DNA of 64,000 bases. Origin: Paenibacillus dendrobii (GTDB lineage Bacteria > Bacillota > Bacilli > Paenibacillales > Paenibacillaceae). The position numbers and the translations under genes were made by a program. Below the pieces are notes generated by a model. It ran no database searches and had not been told where the DNA came from. It was given only the letters and a program-made list of their open reading frames with translations. The stretch spans positions 495,657 through 559,656 of the forward strand of contig NZ_WUBI01000003.1 in NCBI RefSeq assembly GCF_009807035.1, written 5' to 3'. The stretch's first letter is position 1. Each line of letters opens with the position of its first letter. Shown one piece after another: positions 1-8,051 of this stretch.

Positions 1-800
1 TCGCTCCTGTTGCTCCCGTTGCTCCTGTATCTCCTGTCGCACCTGTTACGCCTGTTGCGCCTGTATCTCCGGTAGCTCCCGTTGCTCCGGTAACTCCCGT
101 GGCTCCCGTATCGCCTGTTGCTCCTGTTGCGCCGGTTGCTCCCGTGGCTCCTGTCGCTCCGGTGCCTCCCGTTGCGCCGGTGACTCCGGTGGCTCCCGTA
201 TCTCCGGTAGCTCCTGTCGCACCTGTTACTCCTGTTGCGCCTGTATCTCCGGTAGCTCCCGTTGCTCCGGTAACTCCCGTGGCTCCCGTTGCGCCTGTTG
301 CTCCTGTTGCGCCGGTTGCTCCCGTGGCTCCTGTCGCTCCGGTGTCTCCCGTTGCGCCGGTGACTCCGGTGGCCCCCGTATCGCCCGTGGCTCCCGTTGC
401 ACCTGCCCCTGTGGCTCCTGTCGCTCCGGTAGCTCCCGTTGCGCCGGTGACTCCCGTGGCTCCCGTATCGCCTGTTGCTCCCGTTGCGCCTGCTCCCGTG
501 GCTCCTGTCGCTCCGGTGTCTCCCGTTGCGCCGGTGACTCCGGTGACTCCGGTGGCCCCCGTATCGCCCGTGGCTCCCGTTGCACCTGCCCCTGTGGTTC
601 CTGTCGCTCCGGTAGCTCCCGTTACGCCGGTGACTCCCGTGGCCCCGGTATCGCCCGTGGCTCCCGTTTCACCTGCTCCCGTGGCTCCTGTCGCTCCCGT
701 GGTTCCCGTGGCACCGGTAACTCCCGTGGTTCCCGTGGCTCCCGTTGCGCCCGCTCCCGTAGCTCCTGTCGTTCCCGTTGCGCCTGTTGCGCCTGTTGTA
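1..800 (-). repeat. Gly-X-Thr collagen triplet array
   Basis: About 800 bases of degenerate 9-base repeats; the minus strand reads GGA-GCN-ACN and variants. Many longer blocks (for example GTATCGCCCGTGGCTCCCGT) recur, so the tract looks expanded by slipped-strand or unequal-crossover duplication. It continues beyond the window. The low complexity also opens long meaningless frames on the other strands. Confidence 0.9.
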
Positions 801-2239
801 CCGGATGCGGCAAGCAATGTGTAATCCGGCGAACTTCCCGGCGTTCCGGCAGGCCCAGCCACATTGGCAATATACGTACTGCCATTGAAGGTTACCACTT
901 GCCCTGCTGGATATCCCGGACTTTGGTCCGGGTCAAAAGGTACAACGCCGTTTAATCCCACACCCGTTGCTCCTGTCGCACCGGTTGCGCCCGCTCCTGT
1001 CGCTCCCGTTGCGCCGGTTGCGCCTGTTGTACCGGATGCGGCAAGCAATGTGTAATCCGGCGAGCTTCCCGGCGTTCCGGCGGGCCCAGCCACATTGGCA
1101 ATATACGTACTGCCATTGAAGGTCACCACTTGCCCTGCTGGGTACCCCGGACTTTGCGCAGGGTCAAAAAGTACAACGCCGCTTAATCCCACGCCCGTTG
1201 CTCCTGTCGCACCGGTTGCGCCCGCTCCCGTGGCTCCTGTCGATCCCGTTGCACCTGTTGTACCGGATGCAGCAAGCAATGTGTAATCCGGCGAACTTCC
1301 CGGCGTTCCGGCAGGCCCAGCCACATTGGCAATATACGTACTACCATTGAAGGTTACCACTTGCCCTGCTGGATATCCCGGACTTTGCGCCGGGTCAAAA
1401 GGTACAATGCCGCTTAATCCTACGCCCGTTGCTCCTGTTGGCCCTGTTGAGCCCGTTGGACCCGCTGCTCCAATGGCACCTGCGGCCGCCAGTAAAGTGT
1501 AGTCAGGTGACGTATCCGGAGTCCCAGTCGGAAAATTAACGTTAACCAAATAGGTGCTGCCCTCATAGGTAACTACCTGGCCTTCCAGATAACTAGGTCC
1601 TTGAGCGGCATCATAGGGGATGGCTCCGGTTAGTCCAGCTCCTGTTGCTCCTGTCGCGCCGGTTGGTCCAGCAGGTCCGGTATTACCCACGGTTCCCGGA
1701 GCTCCATTTTGTCCCGGCGGCCCCTGGCTTCCTGCCGGACCAGATGGCCCTGGAGGTCCTGGAGGTCCCTGCGTACCGGATGTCCCCAATGAAACCGATG
1801 GCAATATGTCTGCGATTGTGCGCTGAATTTGCCGGATCAGCTCAACCAGCGTGTCCTTAATAACCGGCTTCACGCGGAGCAGCAGAATCGTCGAAAGCAG
1901 ATCATCCAGAATTTCCTCCAAATTGATGAGCAATCCCACGCCTGATGCGGGAATCGCCTCGCACATGGTTATTGCGAGCTCAAGCGCAGACTGAAGAAAG
2001 GCCTTGTCTCGCACAGGAAATTCCGTGTCCGTGACAAAGGTTTGAAGTCTCTTGAATACTTCCTTCAATGCCGCTACCGATGCCGGATCCTGCCTGAGCA
2101 AGGCGGGCGGAACCGTCTGCAGCAAACGGGACAACAGACCGATGAGCTGTTCCGTTTGATGGGCAGTAATCGGAATGATGCCTACCTCATCTTCGTCTGG
2201 TCCCCATCCTTTCTTATCATCGTCTTCATTCATGCTCAT
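1..2239 (-). CDS. Collagen-like Gly-X-Thr repeat surface/exosporium protein, 3' end outside window
   Basis: Minus-strand frame open from the ATG at 2239 to the window edge; the C-terminus lies beyond base 1. The start is set by AAGGAGG at 2248-2254, 8 nt from the ATG; an ATG at 2243 in another frame stops after five codons. The first ~150 residues (MSMNEDDDKK...) are mostly helical and resemble the preface domain found ahead of collagen repeats in Paenibacillus. Then comes GPP/GPA/GAT collagen sequence, four ~50-residue folded modules (PFDPAQSPGYPAGQVV, YIANVAGPAG, SPDYTLLAA) separated by short GAT stretches, and finally more than 260 residues of uninterrupted G-X-T triplets, mostly GAT, GVT, GTT and GDT. 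The modules look like small carbohydrate-binding folds; that is inference. Proteins of this kind (BclA-like) form filaments on spores or cells, and the Thr-rich helix is a usual O-glycosylation target, which fits the glycosyltransferase next door. No signal peptide is seen, as is common for exosporium proteins. Confidence 0.9.
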   Translation of the reverse strand, partial: MSMNEDDDKKGWGPDEDEVGIIPITAHQTEQLIGLLSRLLQTVPPALLRQDPASVAALKEVFKRLQTFVTDTEFPVRDKAFLQSALELAITMCEAIPASGVGLLINLEEILDDLLSTILLLRVKPVIKDTLVELIRQIQRTIADILPSVSLGTSGTQGPPGPPGPSGPAGSQGPPGQNGAPGTVGNTGPAGPTGATGATGAGLTGAIPYDAAQGPSYLEGQVVTYEGSTYLVNVNFPTGTPDTSPDYTLLAAAGAIGAAGPTGSTGPTGATGVGLSGIVPFDPAQSPGYPAGQVVTFNGSTYIANVAGPAGTPGSSPDYTLLAASGTTGATGSTGATGAGATGATGATGVGLSGVVLFDPAQSPGYPAGQVVTFNGSTYIANVAGPAGTPGSSPDYTLLAASGTTGATGATGATGAGATGATGATGVGLNGVVPFDPDQSPGYPAGQVVTFNGSTYIANVAGPAGTPGSSPDYTLLAASGTTGATGATGTTGATGAGATGATGTTGVTGATGTTGATGATGAGETGATGDTGATGVTGVTGATGATGTTGAGATGATGDTGATGVTGVTGATGDTGATGATGAGATGATGDTGATGVTGATGATGATGATGAGATGATGDTGATGVTGATGDTGATGATGATGATGATGATGATGVTGATGATGDTGATGVTGATGATGDTGATGVTGATGGTGATGATGATGATGATGDTGATGVTGATGATGDTGATGVTGATGDTGATGATGA
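797..1640 (-). repeat. Four tandem module repeats in the collagen-like gene, 231-bp period for three
   Basis: Three nearly identical copies of a 231-bp unit (starting near 797, 1028 and 1259) encode a ~50-residue module plus a GAT spacer. A fourth, diverged copy lies at about 1485-1640 (PYDAAQGPSYLEGQVV). The three close copies differ by a few bases (LFDPAQ, PFDPDQ, PFDPAQ), which points to recent tandem duplication or gene conversion. Confidence 0.85.
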
Positions 2240-2510
2240 GCATCTTTCCTCCTTCATGTTCCATTGATGCGAACCATTTGTATTTCTTTTTTTCGAGTAC
2301 ATTGGACTCATGTGTTCTAAGTGCCATTCGCGGTCTGCTTTTCGGTTTAATGTCATACATATGACTGAAGCCGTTCGAGTTTTTTCGCAGCCCAATACCT
2401 AATGTATTCATGAGATTTGTACCACTTACTAGGTTTTGGGAATTATTCTTATTCGGGATCTTGCAAAATTCATATTTAAATGATTTAACATGCCAAGGAG
2501 TGATAAAAAA

Positions 2511-3623
2511 ATGATAACCATCAGCCTGTGCATGATCGTCAAAAACGAGGAAAACACGCTTGAGCGCTGCCTTTCTTCCGTGCAGAAGGCAGCCGATCAG
2601 ATCATCATTGTCGATACCGGTTCAACGGACGGCACTAAACAGATCGCCCGCAAATTCACCCGCCATATTTTCGATTTTGAATGGATCGACGATTTTGCGG
2701 CTGCGCGCAACTTTGCTTTTCAGCAGGCGGAGATGGATTATATTTTGTGGCTGGATGCGGACGATGTTTTCCTGGAGGAAGACCTTTCGAAGCTGCTCGA
2801 ATTGAAAAACGCATTGGATTCGGGCATAGACTCGGTAACCATGAAGTACCATCTGGCTTTTGACGACCAGGGAAACGTGATTTCAAGCTTGCGGCGCAAC
2901 CGCCTTGTGAAGAGAAGCAACCAATTTCGCTGGATCGGAGCCGTACATGAATATCTGGAAGTCGGGGGACGCATCATGGACAGCGATATTGCCGTGACGC
3001 ACCGGGGAGATGACCGCGACAGCGACCGGAATTTGAAAATATATATGAAGAGACAATCCGGCGGCGAAAATTTTTCACCGAGAGACGTCTACTATTTTGC
3101 GAATGAATTGAAGGATCACCGTTTTTTTGAGATGGCCGCCGTGTATTATGAGAAGTTCCTGAATGACGGGAAAGGATGGATCGAGGACAATATTGCGGCC
3201 TGCGGCAAGCTCGCCGATTGCTATCATGAACTCGGGGAGCCTGCGATGGAGCTTGCGAGCATGTTAAAGTCACTGGAGTATGGACCGCCCCGCCCCGATT
3301 TTTGCTGCCGCATGGGGTACCGCTTTCTGCAAAAAAACGACTATCACGCCGCATTATACTGGTATAAGCAGGCCATCGAAATTCCTGTTCCCGAAAATTC
3401 CTGGGGCATGCAGAACCTAAGCTGCTCCACCTGGCTGCCCCATCTTCAGCTCTGCGTCTGCTATGACCGCATTGGCCTGCATGACCTGGCTTACCGGCAT
3501 AATGAAGCAGCGCGCCAGTATCAGCCGGATCACCCGTCCGTCATCAGTAACAAAGTATATCTGGAGGAAAAGCTGGGGCTTGTCCAAGAAGCCGAAACCG
3601 CCGCAGTATCAAGTACTTCATGA
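2511..3623 (+). CDS. Family 2 glycosyltransferase with C-terminal TPR-like repeats
   Basis: The protein begins MITISLCMIVKNEE, a typical GT-A fold start. It continues with IIIVDTGSTDGT (nucleotide-sugar site) and WLDADD (the metal-binding DxD equivalent). The region after about residue 200 looks like TPR helices. An ATG at 2490 is in frame, but AAGGAGTGA at 2495-2503 places the real start at 2511. It is divergent from the collagen-like gene, with 271 nt between the starts. Enzymes of this build commonly glycosylate proteins, and next to a Thr-rich collagen protein the likely role is O-glycosylation of that protein. Sugar and acceptor are not shown by sequence. Confidence 0.85.
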   Translation: MITISLCMIVKNEENTLERCLSSVQKAADQIIIVDTGSTDGTKQIARKFTRHIFDFEWIDDFAAARNFAFQQAEMDYILWLDADDVFLEEDLSKLLELKNALDSGIDSVTMKYHLAFDDQGNVISSLRRNRLVKRSNQFRWIGAVHEYLEVGGRIMDSDIAVTHRGDDRDSDRNLKIYMKRQSGGENFSPRDVYYFANELKDHRFFEMAAVYYEKFLNDGKGWIEDNIAACGKLADCYHELGEPAMELASMLKSLEYGPPRPDFCCRMGYRFLQKNDYHAALYWYKQAIEIPVPENSWGMQNLSCSTWLPHLQLCVCYDRIGLHDLAYRHNEAARQYQPDHPSVISNKVYLEEKLGLVQEAETAAVSSTS

Positions 3624-3654
3624 CACAACGAACAAACATCGCTCCATAAAAAAT

Positions 3655-3682
3655 AAGCCGGGGACTTCGTCCTCGGCTTTTT
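3655..3682 (+). terminator. Rho-independent terminator after the glycosyltransferase
   Basis: AAGCCGGGGAC, loop TTC, GTCCTCGGCTT with one G-T pair, followed by TTTTT. It lies 32 nt after the stop codon. Confidence 0.85.
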
Positions 3683-3755
3683 ATATTAAAGGGTGTGATA
3701 TTGCATTTAGGTGCAGTGTCCAAAAGTTTTAGACAATAATAGGCTTATTACAACA

Positions 3756-5210
3756 TTAAGACATGCGTGACAGGAACGGTGCCAAGTCCACCTGAAGGGC
3801 CTCCGCCAGGCGTTTGCCCAGCTCCTCGTCCGCGCGGTAGAAGTTGCATATGGCAAGCAGCTTGGTTTGTTCGGCCACATTCGCCAAATCGTTCGCCAGA
3901 TTGCCGATCAGCTGCGCCTTCACTTCCGGCGTGTATTTGCGGAATACCTCACCGGCCTGCCCGAAATCATTTGGCTTATCGATTTTTTCCCTTGATATAA
4001 CGCCTTGTACGGGCTGCGGCACATCCCGGTATGCCGGATCTTCCTTCGGTGTATCCTGATAACGGTTCGGTTCATAGTTGATCCGGCCCGTTTGCTGCTT
4101 GAAGGGCATGGCGCCGTCACGTTGATTGTTATTCACCTGAGCGAATGGGCAGTTAATCGGAAGCTGCAAGTAGTTCGGTCCGATGCGGTGGCGCTGGGTA
4201 TCGGAGTAGGAGAACAGCCGCCCCTGCAGCATTTTATCTTCCGACGGCTCGATCCCCGGCACCAGCACGCCCGGATTGAATCCGACGGATTCCGTTTCCG
4301 CAAAAATATTGTCCGGATTGCGGTTCAACGACATCGTACCCACCAGCTGGTAAGGGATATCCTCCTCGAACCAGTCCTTCGTCGAATCCAGCGGATTGTA
4401 ATCGAATCGGTCCATATCCGCCGGATCCAGAACTTGCACGTATAAATCCCACTCCGGATAATCTCCGCGCTCGATCGATTCATACAAATCACGGCTGGCG
4501 TGGTTGAAATCCTTCGCCTGAATGGCGGATGCTTCCGTCCCGCTCAAATTTTTCACGCCTTGCTTCGGCACCCAGCGCAGCTTCACGTATACTGTATTGC
4601 CGAACGAGTTGATCCATTTGTAAGCATGGACGCTCGAACCCCGCATCTGGCGGTAGTTTGCAGGAATGCCTTCATCCGTGAACAGATGCACCATCATGTT
4701 CGTCGACTCGGGCGTTAGCGACATAAAGTCCCAGTAACGATCCGGATCCTGGAAGTTCGTGCGCGGATCGGGCTTCAGCGAGTGAACCATGTCCGGGAAC
4801 TTCATGGCGTCGCGGATAAAGAACACCGGCAAGTTGTTGCCGACGAAGTCATAGTTGCCTTCCTCCGTGTAGAACTTCACCGCGAAGCCGCGCGGATCGC
4901 GCAGCGTCTCAGGCGAATGCGTTCCATGAATGACCGTGGAAAAGCGGGCGAACACCGGCGTCTCCTGCCCTTCATTTTGCAAAAAGGCCGCTTTCGTATA
5001 GCGCTTCATGCTATTCGTCAGCTTGAAGACGCCATGCGCCCCTGCCCCGCGGGCATGAACGACCCGCTCCGGAACGCGTTCGCGGTCAAAGTGCGCAAGC
5101 TTCTCCAGCAGTTGATAATCTTCCAGCAGCGTCGGACCATTCTGGCCCGCCGTTCTTGAATTTTGATTGTCCCCGATCGGAACGCCTTGATTTGTCGTGA
5201 GTTTTGCCAT
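3756..5210 (-). CDS. katA: Heme catalase, vegetative KatA type
   Basis: Decomposes hydrogen peroxide in the cytoplasm. The ~484-residue length is that of small-subunit monofunctional catalases. Visible motifs are RVVHARGAGAHG with the distal catalytic His (about residue 52), FVGNNLPVFFIRD with the distal Asn, and RLFSYSDTQRHR with the proximal heme-ligand Tyr (residue 335). A GTG at 5216 is two codons upstream, but AGGGGG at 5221-5226 is 10 nt from the ATG at 5210 and only 4 nt from the GTG, so the ATG is preferred. Two PerR boxes lie just upstream, so peroxide induction through PerR is expected. It is transcribed alone; the next gene upstream is divergent. Confidence 0.96.
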   Translation of the reverse strand: MAKLTTNQGVPIGDNQNSRTAGQNGPTLLEDYQLLEKLAHFDRERVPERVVHARGAGAHGVFKLTNSMKRYTKAAFLQNEGQETPVFARFSTVIHGTHSPETLRDPRGFAVKFYTEEGNYDFVGNNLPVFFIRDAMKFPDMVHSLKPDPRTNFQDPDRYWDFMSLTPESTNMMVHLFTDEGIPANYRQMRGSSVHAYKWINSFGNTVYVKLRWVPKQGVKNLSGTEASAIQAKDFNHASRDLYESIERGDYPEWDLYVQVLDPADMDRFDYNPLDSTKDWFEEDIPYQLVGTMSLNRNPDNIFAETESVGFNPGVLVPGIEPSEDKMLQGRLFSYSDTQRHRIGPNYLQLPINCPFAQVNNNQRDGAMPFKQQTGRINYEPNRYQDTPKEDPAYRDVPQPVQGVISREKIDKPNDFGQAGEVFRKYTPEVKAQLIGNLANDLANVAEQTKLLAICNFYRADEELGKRLAEALQVDLAPFLSRMS

Positions 5211-5237
5211 AATCACTTTTCCCCCTCATATATTAAA

Positions 5238-5252
5238 TTAGAATAATTATAA
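5238..5252. promoter_or_regulatory. PerR box, proximal
   Basis: TTAGAATAATTATAA, one mismatch to the palindromic PerR consensus TTATAATNATTATAA, 28 nt upstream of the catalase start codon. Confidence 0.8.
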
Positions 5253-5308
5253 ATAAGTAACTGATGTGATTCATTGTATCCTAGCTGATAATGAAAATCA
5301 ATATTAAA

Positions 5309-5323
5309 TTATAATAATTATAA
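5309..5323. promoter_or_regulatory. PerR box, distal
   Basis: TTATAATAATTATAA, an exact match to the PerR consensus TTATAATNATTATAA. It lies 71 bp (about seven helical turns) from the proximal box, which would suit cooperative or looped binding at the catalase promoter. Confidence 0.88.
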
Positions 5324-5420
5324 TCTGGTAATTTATATGATTGTTTTTGCAGTGTTATGCTCCAAAATCACGTCTATTTACTGTACTCTGTCCTTTCTTT
5401 TCGTGAAGCCGCACGCGCTG

Positions 5421-5428
5421 TGTATAAT
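5421..5428 (+). promoter_or_regulatory. Probable -10 element for the bceRS-like operon
   Basis: TGTATAAT, with a perfect TATAAT at 5423-5428, 52 nt upstream of the response-regulator start. No good -35 is seen at the right distance. Confidence 0.45.
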
Positions 5429-5479
5429 AAAGGGGTAATAGCGGCTTCCCATCCATCAATATTTGAAGGAGCTATCCTT

Positions 5480-6184
5480 ATGTATAAAATCCTTATCGTT
5501 GAAGATGATCCGAAGATCGCGGACCTGCTGAAGTCCCATATTGAAAAGTACGGGGACAATGGCATCGTTATTCATGATTTCGATCATGTACTGGAACAAT
5601 TTGAGGCGCTTGAGCCACATATTGTTCTTCTGGATATCAATCTGCCGAGCTTTGACGGGTATTACTGGTGCCGTCAGATCCGGCAGATTTCAACCTGCCC
5701 GATTATTTTCATATCCGCGCGCAGCGGGAAAATGGATCAGGTGATGGCGCTCGAAAACGGCGCTGATGATTTCATTACCAAACCGTTCTACTACGAAATC
5801 GTGATGGCCAAAATCCGCAGTCAGCTCCGCCGCGTGTACGGCGAGTTCGCTGCTAAACATGAGGAACGCACCGTCGAAAAAGACGGCCTGGTTCTATATG
5901 CGGAACGCATGGAACTGAAGCTAGGGGCTCAAACGGTCGCCTTGAGCAAAAAAGAAGCCATTCTGATGGAGACCCTGCTGGAACGCAGCCCGCGGGTGGT
6001 TAGCCGGGAGGTCATTTTGGAAAAGCTGTGGGATGACGCTTTCGTCGACGACAACACCCTGAGCGTGAACATTACAAGGGTACGAAAGCGGCTGGCGGAG
6101 CTTGGAATCGGGGATGCCTTGGAAACGGTGCGCGGACTCGGTTACCGCCTGAATGCGACATGGAAGGATCTATCGCTGTCATGA
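5480..6184 (+). CDS. bceR: OmpR-family response regulator, BceR-like
   Basis: A 234-residue regulator. The receiver domain has phospho-acceptor Asp52 in VLLDINLP and the conserved Lys in FITKPFYY. The winged-helix effector domain ends RVRKRLAE...VRGLGYRLN. The ATG at 5480 has AAGGAG 8 nt upstream; the reading frame is open upstream but lacks a better start. It overlaps the kinase by 4 nt (ATGA). With the kinase and ABC transporter it forms a Bce-type module in which the regulator activates the transporter genes in response to cell-wall-active peptides. The palindrome at 7181-7196 is its probable binding site. Confidence 0.9.
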   Translation: MYKILIVEDDPKIADLLKSHIEKYGDNGIVIHDFDHVLEQFEALEPHIVLLDINLPSFDGYYWCRQIRQISTCPIIFISARSGKMDQVMALENGADDFITKPFYYEIVMAKIRSQLRRVYGEFAAKHEERTVEKDGLVLYAERMELKLGAQTVALSKKEAILMETLLERSPRVVSREVILEKLWDDAFVDDNTLSVNITRVRKRLAELGIGDALETVRGLGYRLNATWKDLSLS

Positions 6185-7164
6185 AATTATTTTTGAGGGA
6201 GCATCTTCCCCTGCTCATATTTACGCTGCTTGAGCTGCTCGGCGTGCTGATGGTGTTCTGGTTCGACGGCTACGACCATCCGCTGACGGCCCTTTACGCC
6301 CTGTTTCTCGGACTATTCCTATTCGCGGGATACCTTGCTTTCCGTTACGCAACCCATCGCGGCTTTTACCGGGCACTCTCCCGCCCTCTGGACACTTTGG
6401 CGGATTCCGTACAAAGCCATGAGGCCTCACCCCTGCCTGCGGCTCTCAGCGAGCTTTTGGAAACCCAGTACAGGCAGTACCAGAACATGCTGCAAAGCTG
6501 GGAACGCAAAAACGCGGACTACCTGACCTTCATGAACCAGTGGGTTCATCAGATGAAGACGCCGTTATCGGTTATCGAGATGGTGACGCAGGAAGAAGAG
6601 GACCACCGGCTTACCAGCATTTCGGAAGAAACCGACCGTTTGAGAAGAGGCCTGGAGATGGTGCTGTATGTCGCGCGGCTGGATACGTTTGAACAAGATT
6701 TCAACGTAGAACAGGTTGCTCTCGGACAACTTGTGAAGGATACAGTGCATGAGCTGAAGCGGTACTTCATCCGGAGCCATGTCTATCCCGAGGTACTCAT
6801 TGACGAAGGCTTGACGGTACAAACCGATGCCAAATGGATGAAGTTTGTGCTCGGACAGCTGCTGAACAATGCCATCAAATACTCGGCGGGCAGCGGACAA
6901 AAGGTCACCGTCTCAGCTAAGCAAGAGGGCCGCGCCGTTATACTCGATATTCAGGACCGCGGCGCAGGGATTCCGAAGGCCGATCTCCCACGGGTATTTC
7001 GTCCCTTTTATACCGGTGAAAACGGCCGCCACTTCAAAGAGTCCACAGGCATGGGGCTGTATCTCGTCAAAGAGGTCATCGGCAAAATGAACCACCGGAT
7101 CGAGCTGGAATCGGCCGTGGGCCAAGGCACGCTCGTGCGAATTCGCTTTCCTTATGCAAACTGA
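6181..7164 (+). CDS. bceS: Intramembrane-sensing histidine kinase, BceS-like
   Basis: A 327-residue kinase. Two transmembrane segments (about residues 14-31 and 38-60) are separated by only a few residues, so there is no extracellular sensor domain, the mark of intramembrane-sensing kinases. The dimerisation helix carries His123 in NQWVHQMKTPLS, followed by HATPase motifs (LLNNAIKYS, DRGAGIP, GMGLYLVKEV). The start at 6181 overlaps the regulator stop (ATGA); a longer in-frame start at 6160 is less likely. In this family the kinase reads transporter activity rather than the drug itself. Confidence 0.9.
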   Translation: MKLFLREHLPLLIFTLLELLGVLMVFWFDGYDHPLTALYALFLGLFLFAGYLAFRYATHRGFYRALSRPLDTLADSVQSHEASPLPAALSELLETQYRQYQNMLQSWERKNADYLTFMNQWVHQMKTPLSVIEMVTQEEEDHRLTSISEETDRLRRGLEMVLYVARLDTFEQDFNVEQVALGQLVKDTVHELKRYFIRSHVYPEVLIDEGLTVQTDAKWMKFVLGQLLNNAIKYSAGSGQKVTVSAKQEGRAVILDIQDRGAGIPKADLPRVFRPFYTGENGRHFKESTGMGLYLVKEVIGKMNHRIELESAVGQGTLVRIRFPYAN

Positions 7165-7180
7165 TGCCCCTTAGCGGTTC

Positions 7181-7196
7181 CTTACAACGTTGTAAG
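7181..7196. promoter_or_regulatory. BceR-type operator upstream of the transporter genes
   Basis: CTTACAACGTTGTAAG is a perfect 16-bp palindrome. It contains TTACA-N4-TGTAA, which fits the TNACA-N4-TGTAA pattern known for BceR-type regulators. It sits 85 nt before the ATPase start, between the two-component genes and the transporter genes, as expected for regulator-driven induction of the transporter. Confidence 0.8.
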
Positions 7197-7280
7197 AGAG
7201 GTGAAAGCTGCGTCGATAGGAGATTCGTTCCCGGGCAGGTACACTTGGGATAAAGACTCATAAGGAGGCATGCTAAGCCC

Positions 7281-8051
7281 ATGGAAATTTTATCAGTCCG
7301 AAACCTCGGCAAAATATACAAAGGCATGGTCTCATACGAGGCCCTCTCCAACATTGACCTGTCCATTAATCAAGGCGAGTTCGTAGGGATCATGGGTCCC
7401 TCGGGAAGCGGCAAGACGACGCTGCTCAATATGATTTCCACCATCGACAAGCCTACCTCGGGAGAAATACACATCGCCGGCGAGGACCCTTACACGCTGT
7501 CGCAAAATAAGCTGGCGATGTTCCGCCGGCGCGAGCTCGGTTTTGTATTCCAATCCTTCAATCTGCTGAACACGTTAACCGTTAAGGAAAACATCCTGCT
7601 GCCGCTCACGCTGGACGGAGTGGGAATCAAGGAAATGAATGCACGTGTCGAAGCGCTCGCGGATAAGCTTGGCATTACGTCTATTCTCGATAAGCGAACC
7701 TACGAAATCTCCGGCGGACAAGCGCAGCGCACGGCGATTGCCCGCGCCCTGATCCATGAGCCCAAGCTGCTGCTCGCGGATGAGCCGACAGGCAACCTGG
7801 ATTCCAAATCCGCACGCGACGTCATGGAAATCCTGGAGAAGCGCAATCGGGAGGATCAGTCGACCATGCTGCTCGTGACGCATGATCCGGTCGCCGCAAG
7901 TTACTGCAGCCGCGTCATTTTCATTAAGGACGGACAACTGTATAACGAAATCTACTACGGGGACAACCGCGCCTCCTTCTATCAAAAAATCATCAATGTC
8001 TTGTCGCTGCTGGGAGGGAACGGGCATGAATTTCCGTCAGTTCGCATCTAA
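7281..8051 (+). CDS. bceA: ABC transporter ATPase, BceA-like
   Basis: A 256-residue ATPase of the LolD/MacB/Bce class. Walker A is GPSGSGKTT (residues 39-47), with the signature ISGGQAQRTAIARAL, Walker B LLLADEPTGNLD, and an H-loop in LLVTHDPVAA. AAGGAGG lies 12 nt upstream of the ATG. It overlaps the permease by 26 nt, so the two are translationally coupled. It supplies ATP hydrolysis for detoxification of peptide antibiotics that bind lipid II cycle intermediates; the exact drug cannot be read from the sequence. Confidence 0.93.
   Translation: MEILSVRNLGKIYKGMVSYEALSNIDLSINQGEFVGIMGPSGSGKTTLLNMISTIDKPTSGEIHIAGEDPYTLSQNKLAMFRRRELGFVFQSFNLLNTLTVKENILLPLTLDGVGIKEMNARVEALADKLGITSILDKRTYEISGGQAQRTAIARALIHEPKLLLADEPTGNLDSKSARDVMEILEKRNREDQSTMLLVTHDPVAASYCSRVIFIKDGQLYNEIYYGDNRASFYQKIINVLSLLGGNGHEFPSVRI

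Noticed and set aside
99..824. Plus-strand frame of 241 codons made of Ala-Pro-Val repeats, and minus-strand Arg/Glu/Gln-rich frames at 226-885
   Set aside because: They are other-frame readings of the Gly-X-Thr tract; a 9-base repeat without stops opens several frames. Only the collagen frame has a start, ribosome site and recognisable domains.
2343..2360. CATATGTATG-like element upstream of the collagen gene as a sigma-K promoter
   Set aside because: Only a partial match to CATANNNTA with no clear -35; too short to call.
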